DNA of 64,000 bases from Thereva unica (GCA_949987705.1 OX465281.1:239961143-240025142), one strand, 5' to 3'; shown: positions 21,399-33,011, counted from the first letter of the stretch. The notes: generated by a model from the sequence alone, not told the origin. A program made the numbers and translations.

Positions 21399-21792
21399 AT
21401 CTATCGGGGGTATGATCTTCATGTTCTTTTGGATCAGTGACATCTGTGTATATATCATCGCCGCCCTCCTCGCTATCCTTATCATGACCACCATTATTAG
21501 ATCCAATACTACCATGACCCTTGTCAGGATCATCATCATCATCATCAATGGTAGTATCTGTATCTTCTTCACCTGATCCTAATTCGTATTCAGTAACACG
21601 CGTTGAATCCTTTCGAGTTGTTGACTCTTTATTATTTTGATTGCAATTATTGCCGGTACAGGGTGCTCCTCCTGTTTCTGATTGTGATGGATGATGTATA
21701 TTACTATTGTGATGATGTGTGGCTGAATCTTCATCATCTGGTCCAAAACCAGATCCAGAATAATCTGGCTCTTTTTCTAGATCATCATGTAT
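21399..21792 (-). CDS. Sdc: Internal exon of a heparan-sulfate proteoglycan, probably syndecan
   Basis: Single open frame of 131 codons with no internal start, bounded by a strong acceptor (T-rich tract, then ATTACAG, at 21793-21799) and a plausible donor GTCAGT (21393-21398). It begins IHDDLEKEPDYSGSGFG: acidic residues before a double Ser-Gly at residues 12-15, then PDDED. A second acidic attachment site, ELGSGEED, is at about 70-77. A run of six Asp is at 83-88, and the middle is His/Asn/Thr-rich with C-TGNN-C at 45-50. No membrane segment or cytoplasmic tail is in this exon. From memory, fly syndecan has a closely similar stretch just after an exon junction. The exon would form part of the extracellular domain that carries heparan sulfate, at the cell surface. 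Other GAG-bearing proteins are possible. No further Sdc exons were found here. Confidence 0.68.
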
Positions 21793-21830
21793 CTGTAATT
21801 ATAAAAAAAATAATAATAATTAGAGTTTTA
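21793..21830 (-). other. Splice acceptor of the putative Sdc exon
   Basis: Read on the minus strand: TCTAATTATTATTATT, then TTTTTTTTATAATTACAG. This gives a possible branch point (CTCTAAT), a T-rich tract and CAG, directly before the coding frame ATACATGATGAT. Confidence 0.7.
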
Positions 21831-22039
21831 TACAAATTGAAATGAAATTGTGGAAAAGGGTTTGTTCAGTTGGAGATAATTGAATACGTGCAGAATATGC
21901 TGAAAAATAATCCTACTCATTAGGGGACTAGGTCAGACTACCTTTAAGTTTAAGCTATTTCGTAAGATCACCAGTAGACGATTGATGAAAATTCTGTGTT
22001 AGCACTGGCGTAGCTAGGGAGTTTTCTTAAGGTGTGGTA

Positions 22040-22385
22040 GGGAGTTTTCTTCTGTGTGAGGTATTGGGTCCAAAGGTGCTGCGGCCATTCATTTGGCCTA
22101 TTGTACTACACCTATATACCTCGTTCATCAGTCTGCCTAGCGGCTTGTCGTTTAGACTTGAATGTTTGAGAAGGGACTCCTCGAACAAAGAAACCCTGGT
22201 TCTACGGGACCTTATCGCCCTAATTGCCGCTTGGCTATCACAGCAGATAAAGATCCGTTTGTTATGGTAGGCCCTTCTTAAGTTCTCATGAGTGCATGCC
22301 AGTATAGCGTATCCTTCTGCTTGACAGATAGTTGCTAGGGTGCCTTAGCTTATCGCCCTGCTGAATCTGGGACTTTATACCTGAT
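22040..22385 (-). pseudogene. RNase H-type LINE relic
   Basis: Minus-strand reading SPRFSRAIS, then TLATICQAEGYAILACTHENL and RIFICCDSQAAIRAIRS. This is the same RNase H segment as at 18140-18300 and 45340-45530. It joins directly to a gypsy fragment at about 22390, so the boundary is a rearrangement or insertion scar. Confidence 0.7.
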
Positions 22386-22389
22386 CAGT

Positions 22390-22720
22390 CAGCGTAGGGT
22401 TAACGAAACGTTGTCGCTTTGGACGGCTTGGCTTCACTGTCGTGGGCCTAACCGAAGGCTGGATAGACATCGACCTGGTGGTTTCGTTCAATTTGACGAC
22501 TTGGTAATCGTTTGATTACTTGATATGGATCCTCATATGAAGGTTCAATAGGGCTTCGAACACGGTTGACTCACGTGAAATCGTAGTCGGCATCCTTCAG
22601 GGCTGCTGTCACGTAGACATGCTTTTGAACGGATTGTCGAATATGTGTTTCCTTTATGTTCTCCATATGACAAAGAAGGCGACAGAGCAATTCTGATTCT
22701 TCACTTTTGACCAAAGTGAA
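22390..22720 (-). pseudogene. Ty3/gypsy integrase C-terminus relic
   Basis: Minus-strand frame reads VQKHVYVTAALKDADYDF, a stop, then VNRVRSPIEPSYEDPYQVIKR, DVYPAF and a stop. This is the FVRxDxVRxPLxxPYxGPYxV...RLKPAF end of Ty3/gypsy pol (GPY/F-like block, here EDPYQV). No LTR was identified next to it. Inactive. Confidence 0.62.
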
Positions 22721-22945
22721 CCCCAAGACACTATCGAGACCACTCATTGCAGTCTTTACGGTCAGTCACGGCGCGCCTTGCAGCACGAAAACGAGGATAA
22801 GATAGGCTGCGTTTGGAATTGCACCTAATGGGTTTTGTTCAGTATTTCCGAAATTATTGTTGCCAGTCTTTATGCGTTTCTAGACGTTGAAAGATTAATG
22901 AGCCAATGAGTCGATCAAAGTCAAAATATACAATATAACCTAGTC

Positions 22946-24110
22946 AACTTCCCAGTATAGGAAGTTATAGTAATCGGTCCGAAAATCGAAATCGAAATTT
23001 TCGACGTATTTTCATCTTTCAAGGTCCCAGGAGCATTTTAAGCAAAAAATTGGGAGGAAGTATGTGTATGTGTGTGTGTATGTGCGTACTCATTTTTTCC
23101 TGCACGATATCGCGCGAGCCAAAAAAGATATGGACTTCGTTGAGGTGTCGTTCAAAGCGTATTAACCGAAATATGATCTGAAAATATTTTCATAAAATTC
23201 GGTCGAGGCGTTTTTTTGCTTAAGCGGCGTAAGTGATTTTTGTACCTGGGCGAAAGATATTGACTTACTTGAGGTGCCGTTCGAAGCGTATTAGCGACAA
23301 TATAATCTGAAAAGATTTTTATAATATTCGGTCGAGCGGTTTTTTGGTTTAAATGACATAGGTGATATTTGTACCTGCACGATATGGCGCGAACCATAAA
23401 AGACATCGACTTAGTTGACGTGCCGTTCGAAAAGTATTAACCAAAATATGATCTGAAAAGATTTTCAAAAAATTCGACGACGAAATACACAACGTTTATG
23501 ATTTCTGTACGTGCACGATATCGCGCGAACTAAAAACTATATCGACTTCATTGAGGTGCCGAAAACAGAATATTAACGAAAAAATTATCTGAAAAAAAAT
23601 TCATAATATTCGGTCGGGCGTTTTTTGTTTAAATAGAAAAACTTCGGCTAATTGTCAGAAAGACCTTTAATTGACAAGTTTTGCTAATATCTAATAAACT
23701 CGATGGAATGAGACCCGATCTTTTTTGAGTTCTGCACAGCGGAACAAAACATCGCTCGTCAAAATCCGCCAACCTTTCAAAATCGTGCAAAAATTTCGTT
23801 ACCCTTTACAAACAGCGCGAATTTTTCAAACCTTGGATTAGCACTTTTTGACGGGGAATTGTTTTCTACGCGTGATACAGTTTCAGAAAATTGCGGTTCA
23901 TCCCGGGATTTCCAGTAGTTACAGCAAAATTTGTTCTTTTTGGTCAAGTCTGACAAGTACTAAACAGTTACAGTTTTGCTAATATCTCCGGAAAGCTTTG
24001 GAATTTCCAAATGAAGTCATTCGCTTCCCAGTTTGTCAATGGCGCTTCAGCCCGCTCAATACGAATTTGAACATCCGCTTTAGTGCAGCGAACGAAATAC
24101 GGAGGAAATG
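22946..24110 (+). mobile_element. Helitron/Helentron-like tandem-repeat element, copy C
   Basis: Starts with the same AACTTCC...GGAAGTT hairpin and follows copy B through the CA/GT tract (about 23063-23090), 146-bp-type repeats and the unique 3' part (shared TTTTGCTAATATCTCC-type text and CGGGATTTCCAGT). Similarity fades near 24110 and the CCCAACTAG end was not found, so the 3' end is missing or decayed. Confidence 0.6.
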
Positions 24111-24999
24111 TTTGTTTGCTAACGTTCAGGAAAAACAAATTCTCTAGAAAAATCTTGTGGATTTACTACTATTATAGTTATTTGAACTAGCTTCTCTCGG
24201 GATTGCTTTGTCATCAGTTCTGATACTAGCGAATTTTCTCAACTAGTTTTTTCTTTAAATTTAGATTAAAGGAAAAGAGCGCGGCTCCGAGACTCCAAAA
24301 ACCTTTAGGGTTCGATTTTCTTAACGGTGTTATTTTGGAAACCCCCTCCGGGTTTTGAATGGACTATTGAGAGAAAAAACTTTCTGTTTACTAACGAAAA
24401 CTCTACCTCTGTTCATGGAAACACAGTAATGCACGTAGGTAATTCCCTGTCGTAGGCGTGGGGTAACTTTTTACATTTACATTTACACTTACACTTAAAC
24501 AAACACATATGTAAAATCCGACGTGTTTCGTGGAGTTTTCTTGGATTTAACGAAACTTTACCCAACCCGCAATTCTATGAGCGCTTACTCTGAGTTAACC
24601 CAGGCTAAACTCTGCATGGAAATTCAGTAATTGATCACGTTTGGATACACTAACATAAATATACTTGGACGATTTTGTGTTATTACTTAGTAGGTACTTA
24701 GTAGGCAGATATCAACTAAAGAATTTAAATATGTATTTATTTTGTGGAGTGTAAGGCCCCTCCATTTCAAGCTGGTTTCACAATAATCACGAGCCTAATT
24801 AGTTTGTAATCAAAATGAAATCTTTGTCCACACACTAGCACAACTGATTTTGGATCAATCTGTGTTAGTTTTTAGTAATGAGGTTTTGGCAAAATGTCAA
24901 GCAGTTCAGATGAAGTGCAACAACGCAACTGTAATCGCTTCCGACTGGCATGAACAGTCGCAACCGAGCAGTTAAAACTAGTTTCAAATGGGTTTCCTT
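24111..24999. other. Non-coding stretch
   Basis: No gene or element recognised. Small tandem copies of ACATTTAC/ACACTTAC lie near 24475-24500. Confidence 0.4.
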
Positions 25000-25420
25000 C
25001 AGAGCGGGCGGTTGGATTTTTTGCGCCCGGTGCACCATGCCATATTGCGACCCATAAGTTGTACATTTATGAAGTGCAATGGAAAAAAACACAAACACTC
25101 GCAGAATGGGAGAAATAATATTCAGAGTTTGCGCAAAATTTAAGATTGCACCATATTAATGCTTATAGCATAAAAAAAGATTACATAGGAAGGGTTTTTT
25201 GGGTCTACATTGCACCAACCAAAATCCTTTTTTGAATAAAATCTCTTTTATGAAAATTTCGAAGCTTCTTACGCGAGGAGAATTAAAGTTTTCCCGGTTT
25301 TTCTTGCATGAGAAAGTTAAGGGACAGAAATTGTGTAAAGTTTAAATTTGTTAAATCTTAATTTCTGAAATTGCGCCCGGTGCAAGTGCTCCATTCGCAC
25401 CTATGAAAGCGCCTCCCATG
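25000..25420 (-). mobile_element. hAT-like MITE, 421 bp
   Basis: On the + strand it begins CAGAGCGGGCGGTTGGATTTT followed by GCGCCCGGTGCACC, and ends GCGCCCGGTGCAAGTGC then CACCTATGAAAGCGCC. Flanks GTTTCCTT (24992-24999) and GTATCCTT (25421-25428) agree at 7 of 8 bases. Same family as 28773-29004 and 19994-20739. No ORF of note. Confidence 0.78.
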
Positions 25421-25697
25421 GTATCCTTTTTGTCGACACGTGTATGGATTCTCAATGCTGTAGACCGATCATGAAACAGTTGCGTGCGCAACAGGAATTG
25501 CAAAACCGCCAACTCGTCTTCGCAGGGCCTAAATCTATTTGTATTAATACTTTGCAATATTGTTAGGATTTCTCTCTTAAGTTCCGGTTCTTATAACAGG
25601 TGATTCTTCTGACCAAATCCCGCGAATCCCGCATTACTGATCCCGCAAAAAGGTGCATTCGCGGGATTGGATTCCCTAATAGGAACTGAGTTGTATT

Positions 25698-27379
25698 CAG
25701 CGCCGGCCCTAGCCTTTGTTGAAGCTGGAGCGGGATTGTCTTTTGGCGCCCTTTGATCGACCCTTTCACTTCACAAAAATTGTATTTCCAGTTGTCCTCG
25801 ACAAAACTTTTCTTGAGCACTGCCTGCTATTTCTTTACGAGATTATATCTCCCCTTTTGCAAGCCTTTATGGGCTGCGGCCCCGAGGATTTCGATGGTAG
25901 TTTTAGGATTACAGCCCCGCCTGTAGCGGTAATAGAGGAAGCATGCCTTCTCAGAGTTGCTTCGCCGACGATTCACTAACAGCACCACCTTCTTGGGAGG
26001 CTATTTGCTCGTTTGTATTGCATGGCTGGGCATTAGGGCTTGCCCCAGCCAGTAAGGTTGAGATGGTGGAGAGAGTCACCTTCTCGTTAAAAGAGGTTCT
26101 CCACTCCTACACCCTTAGGGTCTTCTTTTGGACCCCTATCTTTTTCAACATAATGCCAGTGGGGTCTTCTTTTACCGCCGGAAGTACCCGATTACAAAAA
26201 GGCAGCGCGGCAGGTTGTTCCCATCTACAGCAACAAGGCTTGCTCCTTCCAGGGCTTAAGGCGGCCCATCCTAGGGAGCGCACCTGGGCTGTTCTGAGCC
26301 ATGAGCTAATTAGGTTATCGCCTCCAGAGGACTTCTTTGCACGGCAACTAGTTGTTTCATGGTCAGGAGAGTCTCCGGATTGTTAGTCACAAGCACGCCC
26401 ATTCTGACACTCTGCTATTGGACAGAAGGTCTCGGCTTTGGAGTAGTTCTAGACTTCATAATGGGTGTATCCAACTTTTCTGAAGGCTTTTCAAACCGTA
26501 TGGCCAAAGCCTTCGCCCTTTTCGATTATCTAACCCTCTTCTTATTGAGAAAATCGGTATCGTATCCCTTTCTTCCTCGGGAGCCACACAGACGCTTCCA
26601 CCCTCTACACGGGAGTGGCCAGCTTCCAGATATCGGGTAAAACGTTATCGGGCTGCGCCACCCCGTCTTCTGAAAGGGGTCGTTTTTTCGAATCGCTTCT
26701 CCGATTAGGTGATCTTTCCATCCCTGGGTTTACGGGCTGAGACTGCCCTCCCTGATGAATCCCGAATACTCTCCTTCACTGGGACCACATTCGATACCTT
26801 GATGCATGGATCCAAAAATATCTAACTGGCCTTGTAGGTCGTTCTTTTGGAAGCTGTGGGAGCCTAGAAATGTTTGGAGCGTTAAGAAGTGCTCCATCCT
26901 CAAACATTTTTTATGGTATTTCTATATTGATACCACGATCTGGGCGAGAAAGAACGATCGCCCATGGCAGAGCTTCGTATCAACCATTGGAAGGCTAATT
27001 CAAACCGAAGTTCGCCTGGTATTCGAAGTCCATCGTTAGTAGTACATTCACGCAGTATCATTCACAACTTCCGCACGATTGTTTACATATTAGGTTTGCG
27101 GTTTTTATCGAGTTTAGATCCGCCGTATTCAGTCTGCTCCATGGACCTCGAGCAGGATGTGGCCTAAAGCCATGTACCAAAGGTCTTGGAGTCAGTGCTC
27201 CCTGCTTGTGCCGTGTTCGAGTTATATTTATGACTTGGCTAGCTACAAACAACGCCCTCAAAAAGTGCCATCAACATTTTATTTTTTCTCGAAATTGTTT
27301 TTCACATTCATTTTGGCGCCCCTTACCACCTGGCGCCTAGAACGACCGCTCCTCTCGCTCTACCCCAGGGGCGGCGCTG
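25698..27379. mobile_element. 1.68-kb hAT-like element, exact 8-bp TSD
   Basis: Ends are inverted repeats CAGCGCCGGCCCT / AGGGGCGGCGCTG, flanked by exact GTTGTATT at 25690-25697 and 27380-27387. The inside has higher GC than the flanks. Adjacent plus-strand frames at 25716-25979, 25943-26386 and 26359-26640 (87-147 codons) have ordinary protein-like composition, but I recognise no hAT transposase (no dimerisation motif). The content may be a captured sequence or a badly broken gene. Confidence 0.85.
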
Positions 27380-27387
27380 GTTGTATT

Positions 27388-28764
27388 AGTTGACTCGTTT
27401 AAATTAGACCGATTTGGTTTTTTTCAGATAAACACAAGAACAATGATGAATAGATTGAAGTCTTTTGTAATGGATATCTTTAACAAACATGGCTCAATCC
27501 TTTTGTGCCATTCGCGGTTTTTCCTGATGGATTAGCTCGCTAAATTTGACTAAGCAATATAAAACCCAACGTTTTCAAAAGTTCAAAAATTAAAAACTTT
27601 TCCATTATTTCTGTTCTGCATGAAAGTATCAAAAAAAAAAAAAAAGAGCTGAAAACTCAAAGAGGAAATCCCCTAAAAGGAATGGAAAAACACATACATC
27701 CCCGTACATATTGAAAATGACCACTAGTATAACCCGAGAGAAGGAATCAAAGCGCATTTCATCAATTCTGGAATCCGCAATCCTTTTTCAATGCGGTGCA
27801 TAACCTCGAAACCTCTTTACTTAAAAGCTCTCAGCCCCCGCCCACCCACTCCCGCCGCTTTCACCACCCCACCACCATAGACGGAGGAATAAAAAATGCT
27901 TTTCGGTGAATCCCCATTTCTTTTTTTTCATTTTCATTTTCTATGTTTTGCTTATGCCAAATGGAATGAAACAATTTCCATATCTCTGCATAAATTTCTA
28001 TTAAAAAATAACTTTACTTGTCTGTGATGGCATTTATCCTTGCCACAGAATGAAGGGAGGGGGTAATGGCGGAAAGAAGGGCTGAACTTGCAAGATTTGC
28101 ATGTAGTTCCCTTTTTTATGTAAATTTTATTGAAGGGAAGCTTTATTTTTTTTTTATTTTTTTGGTTTAGTTTTTGTTTTTCCCCGTTTCGACTGGCATC
28201 ACTCGAAATATTCTTCTCAAGGATTTCGCGATGAAGCAGTGCAGCAGCAGCACTGCATTTCCCTGCAATTCTGACGCAGCAGTTGCACCCTGACGTAGTT
28301 GAAGGAGTTCCGTTTTGAGTTGTTTATGCTGGAATGCAGCATTATAAGTCAAAAACAAAGAGAGGGGGGAGAAACTTTATAAGGTTTTATACTATACACA
28401 TATTTTTTTCATTTATTTTTTTTCGCCGTATGCTCTCCGTCTTCACACAGTTGAAATTGCACACAACACCACGACTTCCTTTTTGTTGTTTATATGAAGA
28501 CTTGATGGAGTGTTCCTTCAACGGCTTTGAAATCCTTTTGCAGTAAGGAAATATTATGAGGAGGGAAATAAGGATAAGGGAACCCTCGCGTTTTTGCTTC
28601 TCTATTTTTGTACATTTGACTTTAATCTAATTAATTTAATTTATTTCAACGTCGTCGTAGTGATGACAATTTTAAGCTTGGGCGATTCTTTATGAGATGT
28701 TGGAATATAAGTTTTTTTTTTAAATAAATCAATAAAATATTTAGAAAAACACGGCTCTTTGATT
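27388..28764. other. Unique non-coding stretch
   Basis: No gene or transposon recognised. There is a C-rich patch at about 27830-27890 and a poly-A run at 27631-27645. Likely intron. Confidence 0.45.
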
Positions 28765-28772
28765 GCAATGAA

Positions 28773-29004
28773 CAAGGCCGGCACTTGGGCTTTTTGCGCC
28801 CGGTGCAGTATGCCATAATGCGCCCTATCAGTTCTTCATTTTTGATCGCAATGAAAGAAAATGGAAAAACACACAATTCCTTTAATAGATGAAAATGAAG
28901 TCACGGGAACACTTTTTCTAAGTTTTAATTTCCTGAAATTGCGCCCTCGTCCAATTGCGCCCGGTGCAAGTGCACCATTTGCACCTATGAAAGCGCCGCC
29001 CCTG
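28773..29004 (-). mobile_element. hAT-like MITE, 232 bp, exact TSD
   Basis: Ends CAAGGCCGGCACTTGGGC and AAAGCGCCGCCCCTG. Exact 8-bp duplication GCAATGAA at 28765-28772 and 29005-29012. Two internal GCGCCCGGTGCA boxes are shared with the other family members. Probably the youngest copy of the family in this window. Confidence 0.87.
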
Positions 29005-29012
29005 GCAATGAA

Positions 29013-29200
29013 GAATGAAGCTCTGCTACATAGTGCGCATCGTAGGGTTCATCAGTACAGAAACGTTACCGATTACGAGATTGACACGTGGTTTCAAAAC
29101 TATGAAGAGATTTCATTAACAACAAAGAAGCCTGAAAGGTCAAAATCAGTACGGACTGACGAAAATGTCTACTGTTTCAAGACCTACAATATACGAGGAT
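29013..29200 (+). pseudogene. Transposase DNA-binding domain relic
   Basis: Reads RVHQYRNVTDYEIDTWFQNYE and then KSVRTDENVY. The order (helix-turn-helix, then a [R/K]xVRT.EN linker) is that of the N-terminal domain found in Tc1/mariner-related insect transposons. A relative is at 33925-34095. The catalytic part is missing. The MITE just upstream duplicated 8 bp of this sequence. Confidence 0.42.
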
Positions 29201-29249
29201 GTATTCATCCAGGCGCAAAAATTCTTGCGAGCAACGGCGGCCCACGGAA

Positions 29250-29592
29250 CCCGAGTAAAAAAAAAAATGGGCTTATAGCGGGCGAGCACTGGCCGTTTGG
29301 CTTTTTAAGAGGGTATTATAGAATTTTTAACCAAGAATTTTTAAGGGCACGTACGGCCTCACGACGGCCAAACTTGACCTAAAGTTCGCGCGGGTGTTCC
29401 GCGGCCAATATGAACCAAAAAGAATCTGCACCAAATGTAATCTCATTATATGCAAACGTATACCCGTCAGGGTGTAAGTGTGGTGTACGACCGTACTGTA
29501 CTGCAACCAGTCTTCTGATGCCCTTCACATGCCCGAAGACTATGTTTCAATCAAGTTTGGTGTTCGCCCGTCATTATTTATTTCTACTCGGG
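29250..29592 (+). mobile_element. Inverted-repeat element family GGGCGAACACCGG, copy 2
   Basis: Complete copy. The left end is CCCGAGT plus A-run, ATGGGCTTATAGCGGGCGAGCAC. The right end is GTGTTCGCCCGTC...CTACTCGGG, its inverted partner. 343 bp, no conserved ORF. No sure target duplication. Confidence 0.7.
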
Positions 29593-30295
29593 AAGTGGGA
29601 AAGGTGGACAGTATCGTATATACATACGTAGTTTTTTGGTCCCCACCGATCTTTGGAGAAATTTGAACATTTAATTTTTACTGATGTTTTTAAGGGATGT
29701 TCCATTTTCCAACTACTCGCTGTTTATGGGGCTGTTGAATGTCTATTTTGACTGGACTATGCTGTCTGTCAAAGGCATAAAAAACCCTATCTTCCTTGAA
29801 ATTCGTAGGTTGGGTTTGGTTGGGTGATGGTGCAGGTTTACATGCTCATGCCAAGAGTAACAGGACAATTTTGAAGTGGGACAATCAAAAAAATTAAGGC
29901 CTCAGTACAATTTACCGTCGTGTAAGAGACAAATGTACTGCCTTGGATAAGTCCTGCTCAAGTCTAATAGTAGGGAAGGTGTTACATCAAATAACTCACA
30001 GAGTTATTGTAGTTAGATGTAGGTTTTAAAATGAGTATTCATTATGCCGCGTTTTTTTAAAAATAAACATTTTCAGATGCAGGCCTATTTTGATTAGATA
30101 ACAATAATTTAAAAACTGGGTGGCATTTAAACCAGATTTTTTTTCGCACAGAGAACGAAGTTAATATAGAGCTTGTAAAAAAAGAAGATCTGTAGTCCAG
30201 CATAGCATCTTGCTTCGTGAAAATTCCAATTTTCTCGTCCCGTATCACGTCAGATTGTACATTGCGGCATTTGAAATCCTACTATGGAACACGAT
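29593..30295. other. Non-coding stretch
   Basis: No gene or element recognised in 700 bp. Confidence 0.4.
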
Positions 30296-30857
30296 GGGTG
30301 TGTTTCTTTACTGATTCCATAGAAGGAACAGAATAAAAAGAATACTTGATGGAATATTCGGAATAGAATGAATAAATAAACGCACCGGGAATGACAGTAA
30401 ACAAACTGAAGAAAAATTGTTATTTACGCAAAAGAGTTGTGTATTTTAAAAATATCGTAGGACCTATATATAAAACTACAATAACATGAGACATTAGGTG
30501 ACCACTTAAAATTAATATTATCGATATCTGAAATTATTATTATTATTAGAAATACTTTTAAAAATTATAACAAATAAATAATTACCAAGGTCCATGGTTA
30601 CCGCTTTCTTGCCAAATGACAGTAGTATATGTATGATTATGACAGTAGTATATTTATATTATATTATATTATATTAGTAAGGTTAATTCCCTTTATTCTA
30701 AAAGTGTTCCACCTCAAGAGGTAGTTTAAAAAGAATACATTCCGAATATTCCGAATGAATAAAGAAACGCTTCATCTGTCAATTCGAAATTTGGGAATGA
30801 ATAAAGAAACGCATTTTCTGTCTATTTCTTCTACGGAATGAATAAAGAAACACACCC
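30296..30857. mobile_element. 562-bp inverted-repeat element
   Basis: Left GGGTGTGTTTCTTTACTGAT, right its inverted match (ATTCATAAAGAAACACACCC-type, a few differences); the repeat arm runs about 30 bp. Inside, GAATGAATAAAGAAACGC recurs three times near the right end and once in altered form near 30367. No coding capacity. GAT flanks both ends and may be the target duplication. Confidence 0.65.
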
Positions 30858-31647
30858 GATATGATAGCGCGTGGGAGACTAGTCTCTTTCTCGCATCGCG
30901 GTTTCGCATTAATGTTTTTGGGCCTTAATTCATAACGATGCAGTTTACAATTAATAATTTGGTTCTTGTATGTAAGTACATAGTTAATAATATACCCACA
31001 CCACACCTTTAAAATCTCAATAAACTGACAACTTAATTTCTCTTGTTTCATACAGGTTCATAACTCTTTTACTCAACCTTCAACATGCTGCAAATGATGA
31101 ATTTATCAAAGAATGGAATGGTGAAAATTGCACATGTCAATAGGCTAAAAAGCTTTCTTTGCCCAACATCAATATATCCAAAAATAAAATTTCCACAAAG
31201 TAATTTAAAACATAATTCCGGCCCCTTTACAAACAAATACTTTGTATTTTCCGCGAAAAAGAGGAGGTAACGAAATCAATTACGCGAACTTGTCATAATC
31301 AAACTGTCAGCTGTCAACTGGTGGTTTTAATTGAAATGTGGTGTTTCCAGGAGAAATTGTATTTTTTTTGTTAACAAAATAGAATTACATCAATATAAAT
31401 TAATTAGTGATATTTTAGAATCAATATATATGAGGCTAGTTTGAAATGGTTGAACATCATCAACAAAATGATTTTTAAAAATGGGAAAATCCAAAATAGT
31501 GCTGCCATTAAATTCATGAATTTGAAAGGTAATACGCCTAAGCAAATTAAAGCCTAATGAAACAAACCTAAATTAAAGAGCTTAGAGCATCGCTGGAAAA
31601 AGGTGTTTTAGCTTGAAAGAAGACTATATTGAAAAATCATCTTCATT
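30858..31647. other. Non-coding stretch
   Basis: AT-rich, no gene recognised. 31648 opens with CAGTGGCGAATC, a hAT-style end that may be the 3' terminus of the minus-strand hAT relic that follows. Confidence 0.4.
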
Positions 31648-32190
31648 CAGTGGCGAATCTTAAAACTGTTAGGGAAGGGGATGAGGTTCGAAACTCAAAG
31701 CCAAGTTTTAGTCCGGTCGTTGAAAAGGCTGTCGCAGCACTTGACGGAAATGGTAGCAATATCTGAATCATTTTGCTTATAATATGGTACTGAGGGTCTC
31801 AATAGCCGTTTCAGATAACGATGTTCCTTTTTCCTTCTCTCTCCTTCCTCTTTTGTCTCCTCACTTCACACATTTTTTTTAATTTTAAAGGATTCACTTC
31901 CATTTTCATCAGGCACTTCAAGGAAGTCCTTTTATTGAATTTCGCTGCTATGGGGATGAATGTGACCAGATCAAAAGAATTTAACGTTTCTTCAGGTAAG
32001 CATTCTTTCAAATCTGCAATAGCGTAGCCTAAGACCGGGATATAAATTGACCTTAAGTAGGTAATACTCTTCCACGTTATCTTCGGATGGATTAGATCGA
32101 TGCTGTTGTCGAACTTGAGGAATTGAGTGGAGTAGTAATTTGAAGGCCTCTCTCTCATCTGCAATCATTTTGGTCTCCACGAAAAAATGT
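31648..32190 (-). pseudogene. hAT-superfamily transposase relic (middle and C-terminal)
   Basis: Minus-strand frames read RQQHRSNPSEDNVEEYY, then after a shift SIYIPVLGYAIADLKECLPEE and TLNSFDL. This resembles the segment before the dimerisation domain in hAT proteins of the P52rIPK/ZMYM-like group. More decayed text with possible C-terminal traces runs to 31650, where a CAGTGGCG end lies. Multiple stops. Confidence 0.5.
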
Positions 32191-32429
32191 TCAAATTATT
32201 CAAGTGCTAATAGGTTAGTCGGTGAGGCATTTCCATGGCATTTTTGGCTCATAGGCGTGATAAATAATTTTAAGTCGAGCCCTGAACTTTAAACATTATC
32301 CCTCAAAATTGATATAACTATGAGTTATGTTTTAATAGGAATAAGGCCAGAAGAAGTGTTTTAGAGGAATTCAGTTGATTAACTACTGATATACATGATC
32401 AATGGTTCCAGCGCAAGTCGTAGTTCTAT

Positions 32430-32590
32430 GTTTCTACGCTTCAGAAAATTTGTTGACGACTTCCTTAGCCGCTATACGTCGATTTCCCTGTGAATACTCG
32501 AAAGAGCAAGACTGTTCAGCCGCTGTTCTCCAGTTGCTCTACTTTGCCAATCCTTTAAACGCCCTAAAGTTGAAAAACTTCTTTCGTTGC
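32430..32590 (-). pseudogene. hAT transposase dimerisation domain relic
   Basis: Minus-strand reading RSFSTLGRLKDWQSRATGEQ and RLNSLALSSIHREIDV, then a stop. This matches the hAT C-terminal dimerisation signature (ERSFSxLRRxKxxLRxxMxxxRLxxLALLxIHR). It lies upstream, in minus orientation, of the fragment that should precede it, so the two come from separate or rearranged copies. Confidence 0.65.
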
Positions 32591-32709
32591 TAGCAATAAT
32601 GATCGAAGCTAAGTTAGCTCCAATCTTCAGATAGTTAGGGACTTTCGGAAAAGGTCTTATTGAAGATTAAAACATCGATGAATATATGTGTGCGTTGGAC
32701 GATGGACTG

Positions 32710-32763
<54 letters not shown>
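32710..32763. repeat. (TA)n microsatellite
   Basis: About 27 uninterrupted TA units. Likely length-variable between individuals. Confidence 0.95.
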
Positions 32764-32765
<2 letters not shown>

Positions 32766-33011
32766 ACGAAAACACTGATTTGAACCAGGGCCGTTTTAAG
32801 ATATTCGGCGCTCGTGGGCTACTAAAAAAACTGCACCTCTCTTCATAAGAAAATACACGCGATGTCGGGAGCAAAGATCATCAGAGGAGAGGACAAAAGT
32901 AGTAATTGTTTTTCCTCTTTAATATACCAAATGATAGGAAAACTTTACAAAGGTTATTGGGACTATCGCCCTACTTCAGAACATATACATATAGCAAACT
33001 AGGCAGTTGAA

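Noticed and set aside
28861..29382. 173-codon plus-strand gene
   Set aside because: The frame crosses the end of a hAT MITE, a transposase relic and the start of another element, so it is a chance fusion.
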